A stretch of 64,000 bases of DNA from Halorubrum sp. CBA1229 (GCF_003721435.2 NZ_CP054585.1:1240001-1304000), one strand, 5' to 3'. Positions 52,884 through 61,536 are shown, counted from the first letter of the stretch. A program made the numbers and translations. Notes: generated from the letters alone by a model not told the origin.

Positions 52884-53840
52884 TCAGAGGAACCGCGAGA
52901 GCCCCGCCTGCCGACGCGGTCCGTCGCCGTCGGGGTCGGCCACCCACGCGGTTCGCCCGTCGCGGAGCCCGTCGCGGTCGACCGCGGGCGGGTCGGCGGG
53001 GTCGTACGCGTCACAGCCCGCGCCGCAGTCGCGCCCCGGGTCCACCACCCGGTCGAACCGCTCGCAGTACGGGCGGCCGTCGGCGGTCCCCGTCGCGTGC
53101 GCGCACCCCGGGGGCGACGGCCGCCACCCCTTCCCGTACGCGCGCTCCGCGATCCGGCGCCGCTTGCGGGCCAACGCGTCCGGGTCGGCGAGCGCCACGT
53201 CGGTCCGGAGCGACCGCTCCTCGCGGATCTCGACGCCGGGCGCGTCGGGGTCGAGCGGGTCGGGCGCCCGGACCACCTCTCGCTCGCCCGTCTCGGGGTC
53301 GAACCGCCAGACACCGACCGGGTCGGGGATCCGGTTGAGGTGCGCGCGGGTGACGTAGGAGGCGGTGGCGAGAACGACCTCGTCGAACAGGCCGAGCGCG
53401 ACGTCGTACCGCAGCTGGGCCGCCAAGTCGCCCGGCGTCCCGAGGTCGGGCTTGTTCTCGATAGCGGTGAGCGAGCCGACCCAGTCGTCGGGGTACCGGG
53501 CGGTCGCGCGCACGACCGGCCGGCCGTCGCGGCGCTCGCGTTCGAGGTAGCCGACCTCGACCGCGCGCTCGACGACCGCGGCCGCCCGGTCCGGCGGGAG
53601 GTCGAACGCGTCGGCGACGGAGACCGCCTCGCCCGGCCCGACGGCCGCCTCGATCGCGGGGTCCGGGATCCGCTCGGGGGCGATCGCCGCCCGCCGGTCG
53701 AACCCCGGACCGGGCGCCAGCACGCAGACGTCGACGATCCGGCCGCCGGGGTTCGTCACGCCGGCGCCGAGCTGGCGGGCGACGACTCGGTCCGTGGATT
53801 CGAGCGCGGCGCACAGGGCCAGCTCGAACCGGAACTCCAT
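52884..53840 (-). CDS. Conserved haloarchaeal protein (DUF5787-like)
   Basis: A 318-residue protein starting at MEFRFELALC (53840). Residues 1-110 include VVARQLGAGV and VDVCVLAPGPGFDRRAAI, then a winged-helix-like DAFDLPPDRAAAVVERAVEVGYLERERR. The middle contains ENKPDLGTPGDLAAQLRYDVALGLFDEVVLATASYVTR, which recalls a nuclease-like core (an E-x-K motif, DEVVLAT). The C-terminal part has Cys/His residues (CAHATG, CERF, CGAGCDAYDP). Published function is unknown to me. The E-N-K motif makes a PD-(D/E)xK-type nuclease a fair hypothesis. Confidence 0.8.
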   Translation of the reverse strand: MEFRFELALCAALESTDRVVARQLGAGVTNPGGRIVDVCVLAPGPGFDRRAAIAPERIPDPAIEAAVGPGEAVSVADAFDLPPDRAAAVVERAVEVGYLERERRDGRPVVRATARYPDDWVGSLTAIENKPDLGTPGDLAAQLRYDVALGLFDEVVLATASYVTRAHLNRIPDPVGVWRFDPETGEREVVRAPDPLDPDAPGVEIREERSLRTDVALADPDALARKRRRIAERAYGKGWRPSPPGCAHATGTADGRPYCERFDRVVDPGRDCGAGCDAYDPADPPAVDRDGLRDGRTAWVADPDGDGPRRQAGLSRFL

Positions 53841-53920
53841 GGGAAGGGAGAGGGGCGCCGGCGAGTAAAGCGCGTCGGCGCGGTCGAAACCGGTATTCCC
53901 GGGCGGCGTCAACGTCGACC

Positions 53921-54304
53921 ATGCGCCGGGTCACCCGGAACCTCCTCGTCGCCATCGCCTTGGTCATCGTCGCCCTGCTCGCGTTGGGCGCCCTGCCGAG
54001 CTACCTCGGCAGCGGCGATCCCTACTACCTGACCGCCGAGCCGATCGAGACCGACGGAGCGGCGATAGACGTGAACAACGTCACCGAGCGCCGGTACCCG
54101 TTCCTGACGAGCGCGCTCGCGAGCGACGACGGTCGCTCGGACCCGTACCTGGCCGACTCGTACGGGATCAAGGAGTGGTTCACCCATACCCCGTTCGACG
54201 AGGTGGACGCCCTCAGGCGACAGCTGCCCGAGGCCGCCACCGACGACGGAGTCCGCGTGCGGTACGAGGGGGGGATCTACCGCGTGGAGGTGGTGCAGCC
54301 GTGA
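53921..54304 (+). CDS. Small membrane-anchored protein, coupled to the NUDIX gene
   Basis: A 127-residue protein with an N-terminal transmembrane anchor (residues 7-28). An extracellular domain follows: PYYLTAEPIETDGAAIDVNNVTERRYPFLTSAL, EWFTHTPFDEVDALR and, at the end, GVRVRYEGGIYRVEVVQ. The stop overlaps the NUDIX start by GTGA, so the two are co-translated. I do not recognise the family. Confidence 0.7.
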   Translation: MRRVTRNLLVAIALVIVALLALGALPSYLGSGDPYYLTAEPIETDGAAIDVNNVTERRYPFLTSALASDDGRSDPYLADSYGIKEWFTHTPFDEVDALRRQLPEAATDDGVRVRYEGGIYRVEVVQP

Positions 54305-54933
54305 GCGACGACGATGAGCGACCGAGCGACGAGGGCGACGCCCCCGCGGCCGACCTCCGCGCCCTCCCGGCCTTTTCAGACGGCCGCAACCACTCGCTGC
54401 CGGGCGAGCCGGAGTGGCCGGTCAGGGAGGTCGCCGTCGAGTACGACCCCGGCTGGTTCGTCGGGGGGTACGACCGCGTCGAGCAGCCGGACGGGTCGGA
54501 GAAGAAGTACTACTGGGCCGAGCTGTCGCCCGCGACGGTCGTGGTCGCGGTCGCCGACGGCGACGTGCTGTTCGTCGAGCAGTACCGCCCGACGGTCCGG
54601 AACACACAGCTGGAGCTGCCCGCCGGAATCGTCGAGCGCGGCGAGTCGTACACCGCCGCCGGCGCGCGCGAACTCGCCGAGGAGACCGGCTTCGCGCCCT
54701 CGTCGACGTCGCTGTTACAGGAGGTGTGGTGCTCGACGGGCGTGCTCCGGCACAAGCGCGGGTACGTGTTCGCCGAGGGGCTCGAACCGGTCGGCGTCGA
54801 CCACGACAGCAACGAGTTCCTCTCGCCGCGGGCGGTGCCGATCGAGGAGGCGCTGGAGATCGCCCGCGAGCCCCCGACGAACGACGCGACGCTGGAGGGG
54901 CTGCTGCTCGCCGACCGCGAGGGGCTGCTCTGA
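54301..54933 (+). CDS. NUDIX hydrolase, ADP-ribose pyrophosphatase-like
   Basis: A 210-residue protein. The Nudix box is complete: GIVERGESYTAAGARELAEETGF (residues about 112-134). The preceding VVVAVADGDVLFVEQYRPTVRNTQLELPA is typical of the ADP-ribose/sugar-nucleotide branch. An extra N-terminal segment (about 1-70) with WPVREVAVEYDPGWFVGGYDRVEQPDGSEKKYYW precedes it. I chose the GTG at 54301, which overlaps the upstream stop (GTGA); no ATG in frame fits. The substrate is a likely nucleoside diphosphate derivative. Confidence 0.88.
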   Translation: MSDDDERPSDEGDAPAADLRALPAFSDGRNHSLPGEPEWPVREVAVEYDPGWFVGGYDRVEQPDGSEKKYYWAELSPATVVVAVADGDVLFVEQYRPTVRNTQLELPAGIVERGESYTAAGARELAEETGFAPSSTSLLQEVWCSTGVLRHKRGYVFAEGLEPVGVDHDSNEFLSPRAVPIEEALEIAREPPTNDATLEGLLLADREGLL

Positions 54934-55061
54934 GCGCGACGGCCAAGCGATCGAGGCGAGAGCGTCGGAAATCGGGCGAGACGGACGCGTCGAGTCGGAC
55001 GAACGTCCAGTTCGGGCGGGTGAAGCGGAGATATTAGTCGCCTCGGCCCCTGTTATCCTCC

Positions 55062-55895
55062 ATGAGCCAGCACTCGGAGCAGTCGGTGTTGCTGTCGGAC
55101 GACCCGCCCCTCGACCTCCGGCTCTCGGAGTCGGAGCTGGAGGCGACCCGCGAGCGGGTCGTCTCGTTCATCGCGGACGTCGTCGACGACGCGGGCGCCG
55201 ACGGGGCCGTCCTCGGCCTCTCGGGCGGGATCGACTCGACGCTGACCGCCCACCTCGCCGTCGAGGCGCTCGGCGAGGACGGCCTCCACGGGATCACGAT
55301 GCCCTCGGCGGTGAACGACCCGGACGTGATGAGCGACGCCGAGCGCGTCGCCCACGAGCTCGGGATCGAGTACGACTTAGTGGAGATCCAGCCGATCGCG
55401 GAGTCCTTCTTCGACGCGTTCCCGGAGGCCGCGGACGACCGGACGGCGGCGGGGAACGTCTACGTCCGGACCCGCGCGGTCCTGAACTACCTCGTCGCCA
55501 ACGCCGAGAACCGGGTGGTGCTGGGGACGGGGAACCGCGCGGAGGCGATGACCGGCTACTTCACCAAGTACGGCGACCAGGCGGTCGACTGCAACCCGAT
55601 CGGGAACCTGTACAAACAGCAGGTCCGCCAGCTGGCCGCCCACGTCGGCGTCCCGCGGGATCTCGTGATGCAGGAGCCGACCGCGGGGATGTGGGAGGGG
55701 CAGACCGACGCCGAGGAGCTGGGCCTCGACTACGACGTCGTCGACGCGATCCTCGCGGTCCACGTCGACGGCGGGCTCTCACGGGCGGCGACGGCCCGCG
55801 AGCTCGACGTGCCCGCCGAGGCGGTCGACCGCGTCGTCGAGCTCCACGAGCGCAGCGCCCACAAGCGGTCGATGCCGCCGGCTCCGGAGCGGTAG
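55062..55895 (+). CDS. nadE: NH3-dependent NAD+ synthetase
   Basis: A 277-residue enzyme for the last step of NAD synthesis (deamido-NAD + NH3 + ATP). The ATP-pyrophosphatase P-loop LGLSGGIDST is at about residues 49-58. Other blocks are VYVRTRAVLNYLVAN, GTGNRAEAMTGYFTKYGDQAVDCNPIGNLYKQQVRQLA and PTAGMWEGQTDAEELGLDYDVVDAIL. There is no glutaminase domain, so it uses ammonia. It ends in the KRSMPPAP motif usual for this family. Confidence 0.95.
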   Translation: MSQHSEQSVLLSDDPPLDLRLSESELEATRERVVSFIADVVDDAGADGAVLGLSGGIDSTLTAHLAVEALGEDGLHGITMPSAVNDPDVMSDAERVAHELGIEYDLVEIQPIAESFFDAFPEAADDRTAAGNVYVRTRAVLNYLVANAENRVVLGTGNRAEAMTGYFTKYGDQAVDCNPIGNLYKQQVRQLAAHVGVPRDLVMQEPTAGMWEGQTDAEELGLDYDVVDAILAVHVDGGLSRAATARELDVPAEAVDRVVELHERSAHKRSMPPAPER

Positions 55896-55941
55896 ACGGG
55901 GCGACGCGAAACGCGGTCGAGCGAGGAAAAATATCCGTTTT

Positions 55942-56091
55942 TCAGGCGTCGTGCGCCCGTTGTTTCGTGACCTCCGCGATACCGGCGTTGGCCGAGCAGT
56001 TCGGGCACGCGTGGATCCGGCCGCGAGCGTCGGAGAACACGCGGGCGAACCGGTCCGAGACGTGCGCGTCGCAGTGTTCACACGTGGGCAT
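55942..56091 (-). CDS. 49-residue zinc-ribbon-like protein (DUF7563-like)
   Basis: Short gene, ATG at 56091 to TGA at 55942. It starts MPTCEHCDAHVSDRFARVF, followed by HACPNCSANAGIAEV. The two CxxC pairs (residues 4-7 and 31-34) make a zinc knuckle. Close relatives of this size are widespread in haloarchaea, as far as I recall. It stands alone between nadE and the TrpD-like gene. Confidence 0.8.
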   Translation of the reverse strand: MPTCEHCDAHVSDRFARVFSDARGRIHACPNCSANAGIAEVTKQRAHDA

Positions 56092-56248
56092 CGCGGGGAC
56101 TCCCTCGGTGTGAGATAACGTCGTGTGTCATGGTGTGCTGTGCGTGTGAGAGTTGGTCACGAACGCCTAAGTGGGCTTTCCGAACTCCGGCCCAAATTCC
56201 GCCCAAAAGTGCGTCGACGGCCGGACGCGGTGGTCGGCGACCCGGGCC

Positions 56249-57373
56249 TCAGAACGCCCGCAGCTCCTCGAGCACGGCCATCGCGGAGCCGTCGTCGATG
56301 GCCTCGCGGGCGGCCTCTAACCCCTCCTCGATCGAGTCGGCGTCCTCGCGGGCGTAGATCCGGAGCGCGGCGTTGACCGCGACCGCGTCGGCGAAGGGGC
56401 CGTCGCGCTCCCCGGCCAGCACCTCCTCGGTGATCGCAGCGGAGTCGGCGGCGACGTCGTCGACCGCGAGGTCCTCCTCTTCGAGGTCCATCCCGTACTC
56501 GGCGGTCTCGATCTCGAAGTCGTCGAAGGAGGCGCCCTCGCTGCCGGTCTCGTCGGCGTCACCTTCGCTCTTCCCCGCGCCCTCGCTGCCGCCGGCCGCG
56601 TCCCACTCGGCGACCTTGGTGTAGCCGGGCCGCACGTCGTCGTACCCCTCCATCCCCTGGAACATCAGGACGCGGTCGAGGTCGTGGAACTCGCTCTCGA
56701 CGAACGTGTCGACCACCTTCTTCGCGAACGCGAGGTGGTAGAAGGAGCCGAGGTGGACCGACGCGCCGGCGGGGTTCGCCAGCGTCTCGATGGTGTTGAC
56801 GAACGTCCGGACCCCCATCTGGTCGCGCCGGTCGAACAGGTCGTCGATCGCGGGGTTGAACGCGGGCTGGTAGTAGAAGCCGAAGCCGGTCTCGTCCACC
56901 ATGTCGGCGGAGTCGGCGGGCGTCAGCTCGGTGTGGACGCCGAGCTCGTCGAGGACGTGCTTGTACGCGTCCTGCTTCTGGGTGGGAACGCGGTCGCCCG
57001 AGTGGACGACGACGGGCGTGCCCGCGGCGGCTGCGACGGCGCCCGCGGCGACGCCGAGGATAGCGGACCGCCCCTTCCCGTCGTAGTTGGCGCCGCAGTC
57101 GACGGGGTCGGCGTCGGGTTCGGCGTACTCGACGCGCTCGCACATCACGTCGACGTACGCCCCGAGCTCCTCCGGCGTGTTCCGCTTCCAGCGGTTCGAG
57201 AGCCAGAACGCCCCCAGCGTCGTGGGGTCGGGCTCGTCCGCGAGGATGCGCTCGAACGCCTCGGTCGCCTGCGCGCGCGTCAGGTCGTCGGCCGACTTGT
57301 GGCCGGAGCCGCAGACCTCGGTCATCAGCCGTTTGAGGGGCCAGTCGCCGAACTCCTGAGTCGCCTGAGCCAT
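56249..57373 (-). CDS. Anthranilate phosphoribosyltransferase-like protein (TrpD2 type)
   Basis: A 374-residue protein of the glycosyl-transferase family 3 fold. The N-terminal helical domain (LTRAQATEAFERILADEPDPTTLGAFWLSNRWKR) is followed by a PRPP-binding-type fold with DCGANYDGKGRSAILGVAAGAVAAAAGTPVVVHSG and GFGFYYQPAFNPAIDDL. The canonical GTGGD motif of TrpD is replaced by DCGANYDGKG, so the true tryptophan enzyme is unlikely. An acidic linker (about 268-295) splits the C-terminal part. Start ATG at 57373 (MAQATQEFGDW). Confidence 0.82.
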   Translation of the reverse strand: MAQATQEFGDWPLKRLMTEVCGSGHKSADDLTRAQATEAFERILADEPDPTTLGAFWLSNRWKRNTPEELGAYVDVMCERVEYAEPDADPVDCGANYDGKGRSAILGVAAGAVAAAAGTPVVVHSGDRVPTQKQDAYKHVLDELGVHTELTPADSADMVDETGFGFYYQPAFNPAIDDLFDRRDQMGVRTFVNTIETLANPAGASVHLGSFYHLAFAKKVVDTFVESEFHDLDRVLMFQGMEGYDDVRPGYTKVAEWDAAGGSEGAGKSEGDADETGSEGASFDDFEIETAEYGMDLEEEDLAVDDVAADSAAITEEVLAGERDGPFADAVAVNAALRIYAREDADSIEEGLEAAREAIDDGSAMAVLEELRAF

Positions 57374-57687
57374 ACGCGTCGTTCGGGACCTCGAACGAAA
57401 AGTCCCTCGCTCGACTCCCGAGCCGCGGGAACGGGGCGACCCGGAGCGAACCCGCCAGAGCGAACCCGCCGAGAGCGGACGTCGGGTGCGCGCGAGCGAC
57501 GAAGCCGTCGAACCGGCCGATTCGCTGCGGCTCCGTGGTATTGGTTCACATATCATAAGTGGACGTGTTTTGCTTTTTAAGCCTGAATAAAACAAATGTG
57601 GTGTGTTCTACCGCTCAAAGATTTTGTAACACACCGATAAGAGCGTTAGAGTTATATGCATGTCCATCTAGTAGAGAACTGTTCCCG
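57374..57687. other. AT-rich intergenic region with an 8-bp inverted repeat
   Basis: The part at 57540-57690 is much more AT-rich than its surroundings. It contains GGTGTGTT (57600-57607) and AACACACC (57628-57635), perfect arms around 20 bases, upstream of the small gene at 57688, and a TATA-like GTTATATGC at 57651-57659. No gene is seen between 57374 and 57687. Confidence 0.6.
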
Positions 57688-57846
57688 ATGACGTCCAAAT
57701 CCGTCGCCACCGCACTCACGCTGTATCGCGCTCGCACCCTAACGCTCGAACAGGCCGCCACCGTCGGCGGCTGCTCTGCGGCGCAGCTGGAGGAGAGCGC
57801 CCGGGCCTTCGCGCCGGCGTCGGGGCGGACCCCCGCTGACGACTGA
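57688..57846 (+). CDS. 52-residue conserved protein (DUF7317-like, HTH-type)
   Basis: A short protein, MTSKSVATALTLYRARTLTLEQAATVGGCSAAQLEESARAF and a tail. The TLTLEQAATVGGCSAAQLE segment looks like a helix-turn-helix, and similar 50-residue proteins are common in haloarchaea. ATG at 57688, 29-37 bp after TATA-like GTTATATGC. A longer frame upstream starts in the AT-rich region and is not convincing. Confidence 0.65.
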   Translation: MTSKSVATALTLYRARTLTLEQAATVGGCSAAQLEESARAFAPASGRTPADD

Positions 57847-57932
57847 CCCTCCCCGTCCGGAACTCCCGTCCGTCCCCGGGACGGCCGACTCCCTCCGAAA
57901 CCCGTAGGTACGCGCGACCCCAACCGAACACA

Positions 57933-59048
57933 ATGAGTCTGGACGCCGACTGGCGGGCCGACATCGACGCGGTCGACGCCGCGCTCATCGACGAGTACCA
58001 GAGCGGCTTCCCCGTCGAACCGCGCCCGTTCGAGCGGGTCGCTCGCGAGGTCTCGGCCGAGATGGGCATCGACGTCGACGCCGGCGAGATGCTCGACCGC
58101 GTCCGCGACCTCCGGGAGCGCGGCGTGTTCCGGCGGTTCGGGGCGGTGCTCAACCCCCCGGTCATCGGCTCGTCGACGCTGGCGGCCGTGCGCGCGCCCG
58201 AGGACCGGTTCGACGAGGTCGCCGAGGTCATCAACGGCTACCGGCAGGTGAACCACAACTACCGCCGAGACCACGAGTGGAACCAGTGGTTCGTCGTCAC
58301 CGCGGGCTCGCGCGAGAAGCGCGACGCGATCCTCGCGGAGATCGAGGAGCGGACCGGCTGCGAGGTGCTGGCGCTCCCGATGCTCACGGACTACTACATC
58401 GACCTGGAGTTCCCGGTGGTGAACGCCGACCGGTTCGCGAGGGAGTCGGGCGAGGCGCGGAGCGCCTCGGACTCCGCGAGCGGGGAGCGAAGCGACCCGC
58501 GAGCGTCCGAGACGGCGGTCTCCGCCACCCGCATCTCGGAAGACGCCCGCGGCGACCTCGCTCCCGTCGAAGCCGACCTCCTTCTGGCGATCCAGGACGG
58601 GTTCCCGCTGACGGCGACCCCCTACGCCGACGTGGCGAGCGGGATCGGCGCCCCCCTCGACGACGTCCTCGCGGCGGTCGATCGCCTGCTCGCCGACGGC
58701 TGTATCAAGCGCATCGGCTGCGTCGTCAACCACGTCGTCACCGGCTTCACGAACAACTGCATGGTCGTCTGGGACGTGCCCGACGACGAGCTCGACGAGC
58801 GCGGCGAGGCCGTCGGGAGCCTCCCGTACGTCACGCTGTGTTACCACCGCCCGCGCCGGCCGGAACAGGAGTGGGAGTACAACCTGTTCACGATGATCCA
58901 CGGGCGGGAGGCCGAGGCGGTCGACGCGAAGATCGACGAGCTGGCGGCCGATCACCTCCCCGTTTCCCACGAGCGGCTCTACTCGACCGAGACGCTGAAA
59001 CAGACCGGCGCGCGGTACGAGGACCTCGTCGCCGACGGCGACGAGTAG
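57933..59048 (+). CDS. ahbAB: Siroheme decarboxylase, AhbA-AhbB fusion
   Basis: A 371-residue protein made of two Lrp/AsnC-like siroheme-decarboxylase halves, at about residues 1-165 and 205-360. A disordered Ser/Ala/Glu linker (about 170-200) joins them. Each half has the signature RRFGAVLNPPVIG / KRIGCVVNHVVTG and a heme-pocket stretch VNHNYRRDHEWNQWFVVTAG / VTLCYHRPRRPEQEWEYNLFTMIHG. Together AhbA and AhbB form 12,18-didecarboxysiroheme in the alternative heme pathway of archaea, or the homologous step of d1 heme. They are usually separate genes. No other heme genes are in view. Confidence 0.88.
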   Translation: MSLDADWRADIDAVDAALIDEYQSGFPVEPRPFERVAREVSAEMGIDVDAGEMLDRVRDLRERGVFRRFGAVLNPPVIGSSTLAAVRAPEDRFDEVAEVINGYRQVNHNYRRDHEWNQWFVVTAGSREKRDAILAEIEERTGCEVLALPMLTDYYIDLEFPVVNADRFARESGEARSASDSASGERSDPRASETAVSATRISEDARGDLAPVEADLLLAIQDGFPLTATPYADVASGIGAPLDDVLAAVDRLLADGCIKRIGCVVNHVVTGFTNNCMVVWDVPDDELDERGEAVGSLPYVTLCYHRPRRPEQEWEYNLFTMIHGREAEAVDAKIDELAADHLPVSHERLYSTETLKQTGARYEDLVADGDE

Positions 59049-59057
59049 AGAAGCGAG

Positions 59058-59822
59058 TCAGTCGTCGCCGAGCGACGCGGCGGGCTCGTCGCCGTCGAGC
59101 GCGCCGCCGGGCGCACCGAGGCCGCCCGAGCCGCTCTCCGCGCCGAGGCCGTCGAACGCGTCCGCGCCCGCGACCGCGACGACGACGAAGCCGACCTTCG
59201 AGACGATGTCGAGGTAGACGAACACCAGCATCTCCGTGGAGGCCGTCAGGAGCCCGAGCCCGGTGGGCGCGAGCACCCAGACGACCGGGTACAGCGTCCA
59301 GAGGACGACCGTGATGTTCCGGAGGGTCCCGAAGACGGCGCGAACGCGGTCCCCCTCGGCCGACGCCGACCGCGGAAGCGCCACGAGCAGGCCGTAAACG
59401 AGCACCGCGTACGCCGCCGACGCGACGGCGAACAGACCCCACGAGAGCGTTCCCGCCGTGACGACCGCGGCGATCCCGCCGGCGATGATCACCACGTCGA
59501 CCGCGATCAACCCGGCGAGAACGCGCCGCGACGGACGCGCGAGCAGGCCGAGGTAGAGGAGCAGCAGCGGGGTCGTGATCAGCCAGTCGAGGTAGCGGGC
59601 GACCGGGAGGTCGCCGCCCGGCGTCGCCACCGTGCCGAACCCGAGCGCCATCGCGAGGTACGCGAGCGCCGCGACCCCGGTGACGCCGGCGAGCGTGGCG
59701 TAGTACCGCGCGTGCGACTCGCCCGACGACGACCCGGTAAACCAGTTCCACAGCGGCGGGATCGTCCCGGCCCCCATCGCGAGGACGCCGAGCCACGCCC
59801 ATATCGTCGTGTCGACCAGCAT
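59058..59822 (-). CDS. sop2: Sensory rhodopsin (SRII-like)
   Basis: A 254-residue seven-helix retinal protein. The retinal lysine is Lys209 (YLDIVSKVGF) and the counterions are Asp79 (RYLDWLITTP) and Asp205. The position of the BR proton donor Asp96 is Tyr90, as in sensory receptors and not pumps. Ser208 replaces the Thr of SRII before the lysine. The helix F motif WTLYPVVW is kept. The C-terminal tail is acidic. The gene follows its transducer with one base between them, the standard operon order. The KVGF ending resembles SRII more than SRI (KVPY). Repellent phototaxis to blue-green light is the likely role; wavelength is not predictable. Confidence 0.87.
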   Translation of the reverse strand: MLVDTTIWAWLGVLAMGAGTIPPLWNWFTGSSSGESHARYYATLAGVTGVAALAYLAMALGFGTVATPGGDLPVARYLDWLITTPLLLLYLGLLARPSRRVLAGLIAVDVVIIAGGIAAVVTAGTLSWGLFAVASAAYAVLVYGLLVALPRSASAEGDRVRAVFGTLRNITVVLWTLYPVVWVLAPTGLGLLTASTEMLVFVYLDIVSKVGFVVVAVAGADAFDGLGAESGSGGLGAPGGALDGDEPAASLGDD

Positions 59823-59823
59823 C

Positions 59824-61536
59824 TCAGTTCACCCCCTCCCCGCCGGCGGACGCGTCGTCCGGCGCGTCGTTTCCGTGCGAGAAGTCGAAGGCGGTCTCGC
59901 CGTCGCCCCCGCGCGTGCCGGGCCGTTGACCGCCGTCGTCACCCGCGGTTCCGCCGTCGGAGATCGCCGTGGCGGTCGCGTCCGCGGCGGTCGGGTCGGG
60001 CTCCGAGAGCGCGTCGTCGGTCGCGAACTCGAAGTCTTCGACCGCGTTGCGCAACGCGAGCGCGCGGTCCGAGAGCGACTCGGCGGCGGTCTCGACCGCG
60101 CCGAGGGTCTGCTCCTGTTCGTCGACCGCCCCGGTGACGTCGCCGGCCGCGCTCGCGGTCTGCGCGCTGATCGCAGAGACGTCCTCGACGTGCCCGACCA
60201 CCGCGTCCACGGAGTCGGCCTGCGTCTCGGTCGCCCGGGTGATCTCGGTCATGCTCGTGTCGGTCCGCTCGGAGGCCTCCGCGAGGCGTTCCAAGGCGTC
60301 GATCGACGTCTCGACGGTGTCGACTCCGGCGGAGATCCGCTGTTCGGTGCGTTCCATCGCGTCGGCGCCGGTCTCGGCGCGCTCCTGGACGGAGTGGATC
60401 CGGGCTTCGATCTCGCTCGCCGACTCCTGAGTCTCCTCGGCCAGCGCTTTCACCTCCTCGGCGACGACCGCGAAGCCGGCGCCCTCGGCGCCGGAGCGAG
60501 CCGCCTCGATGGAAGCGTTCAGCGCGAGCAGGTTCGTCTGCTCGGCGATCTCCGAGATGGTGTCGACCACCTCGCCGATCTCCTCGACCTCCTCCGCGAG
60601 CGCCTCGACCTCCGCGGTCGTCTCCGCGGTCGTCTCCTCGACCGCGTCCATCTCGGCGAGCGCCTCCTCGGCGGCCTCGCGCCCCTCCTCGCCGACCGCG
60701 GCGGCGTGCTCGGCGGTCTCAGCCACGTCGGTGACAGTGGAGGCGACCTCCTCGGCGGACGACGCGAGGCTCTCGGCCTCGTCGGTCGCCGCCTGCAAGT
60801 CGTCGCGCTGGGTGCGCGCGCCCTCGGCGATCTCGTCGACCGCCTCGCTCACGGTGCCGGTGGTCGCCCGCAGGCTCTCCGTGCGGTCGTCGACCGTCCC
60901 GGCGACGTCGGCGGTGTCCTCGGCGACGGTCGCGACGGACGCGACCGTCCCCTCCAGTTCGTCGGCCATCTCGTTGAACGCGGCACCGACGCGCGCCATC
61001 GCCTCGTTGTCGCTGTCGGGGTCGACCCGCCGGGTCAGGTCGCCGTCGGCGAGCGCGCGCATCGCCGACTCGTACTCGGTCGCCTTGCGCTCGACCGTCT
61101 CGGCGCGCGCCGTCGCCTCGCGCCGCGCCCGCTCCGCCTCCTCGCGGGCGTCCTCGGCGTCGGCGATCTCCGACCGCAGCGAGCCGCGCATGGCGTCGAA
61201 CGCCCGGAACAGCCGCCCGATCTCGTCTCGCCGCCCCGTCTCCAGCGTCACGTCGAGGTCCCCCTCGGCCATCCGCTCGGCCTTGGCCGTGAGCTGTCGC
61301 AGGGAGATGACCGTGTTCGATCCGACGGTGACCCCGATGAGCGCGAGCCCGATCACCGTCAACAGCGTCATCCCAACGAGCCCGGAGCGGATCTCCGCGC
61401 CCGCGGCCCCGGTCCCCTCCGCGCGGAGGTAGACGATGACCCCGTATGAAACTGAGACCCCCATGACCCCGATCAGAGACAGCGCGAGCTTCGCGCCGTA
61501 ACTCGACCGCACGCCGGAGGACGATCCCTCTTGCAT
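59824..61536 (-). CDS. htr2: Sensory rhodopsin transducer (halobacterial transducer, methyl-accepting)
   Basis: A 570-residue signal transducer that binds the rhodopsin encoded downstream. TM1 is at about 17-37 and TM2 at about 50-75, with only a short extracellular loop, like the Natronomonas HtrII and HtrI and unlike large-loop HtrII. HAMP domains follow (RMAEGDLDVTLETGRRDEIG and RALADGDLTRRVD). The long coiled signalling domain has the hairpin tip EQTNLLALNASIEAARSGAEGAGFAVVAEEVKALAEET. An acidic Gly-rich tail ends the protein. Start ATG at 61536 (MQEGSSSGVRSSYG); an in-frame ATG at 61584 is also possible. Confidence 0.88.
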   Translation of the reverse strand: MQEGSSSGVRSSYGAKLALSLIGVMGVSVSYGVIVYLRAEGTGAAGAEIRSGLVGMTLLTVIGLALIGVTVGSNTVISLRQLTAKAERMAEGDLDVTLETGRRDEIGRLFRAFDAMRGSLRSEIADAEDAREEAERARREATARAETVERKATEYESAMRALADGDLTRRVDPDSDNEAMARVGAAFNEMADELEGTVASVATVAEDTADVAGTVDDRTESLRATTGTVSEAVDEIAEGARTQRDDLQAATDEAESLASSAEEVASTVTDVAETAEHAAAVGEEGREAAEEALAEMDAVEETTAETTAEVEALAEEVEEIGEVVDTISEIAEQTNLLALNASIEAARSGAEGAGFAVVAEEVKALAEETQESASEIEARIHSVQERAETGADAMERTEQRISAGVDTVETSIDALERLAEASERTDTSMTEITRATETQADSVDAVVGHVEDVSAISAQTASAAGDVTGAVDEQEQTLGAVETAAESLSDRALALRNAVEDFEFATDDALSEPDPTAADATATAISDGGTAGDDGGQRPGTRGGDGETAFDFSHGNDAPDDASAGGEGVN

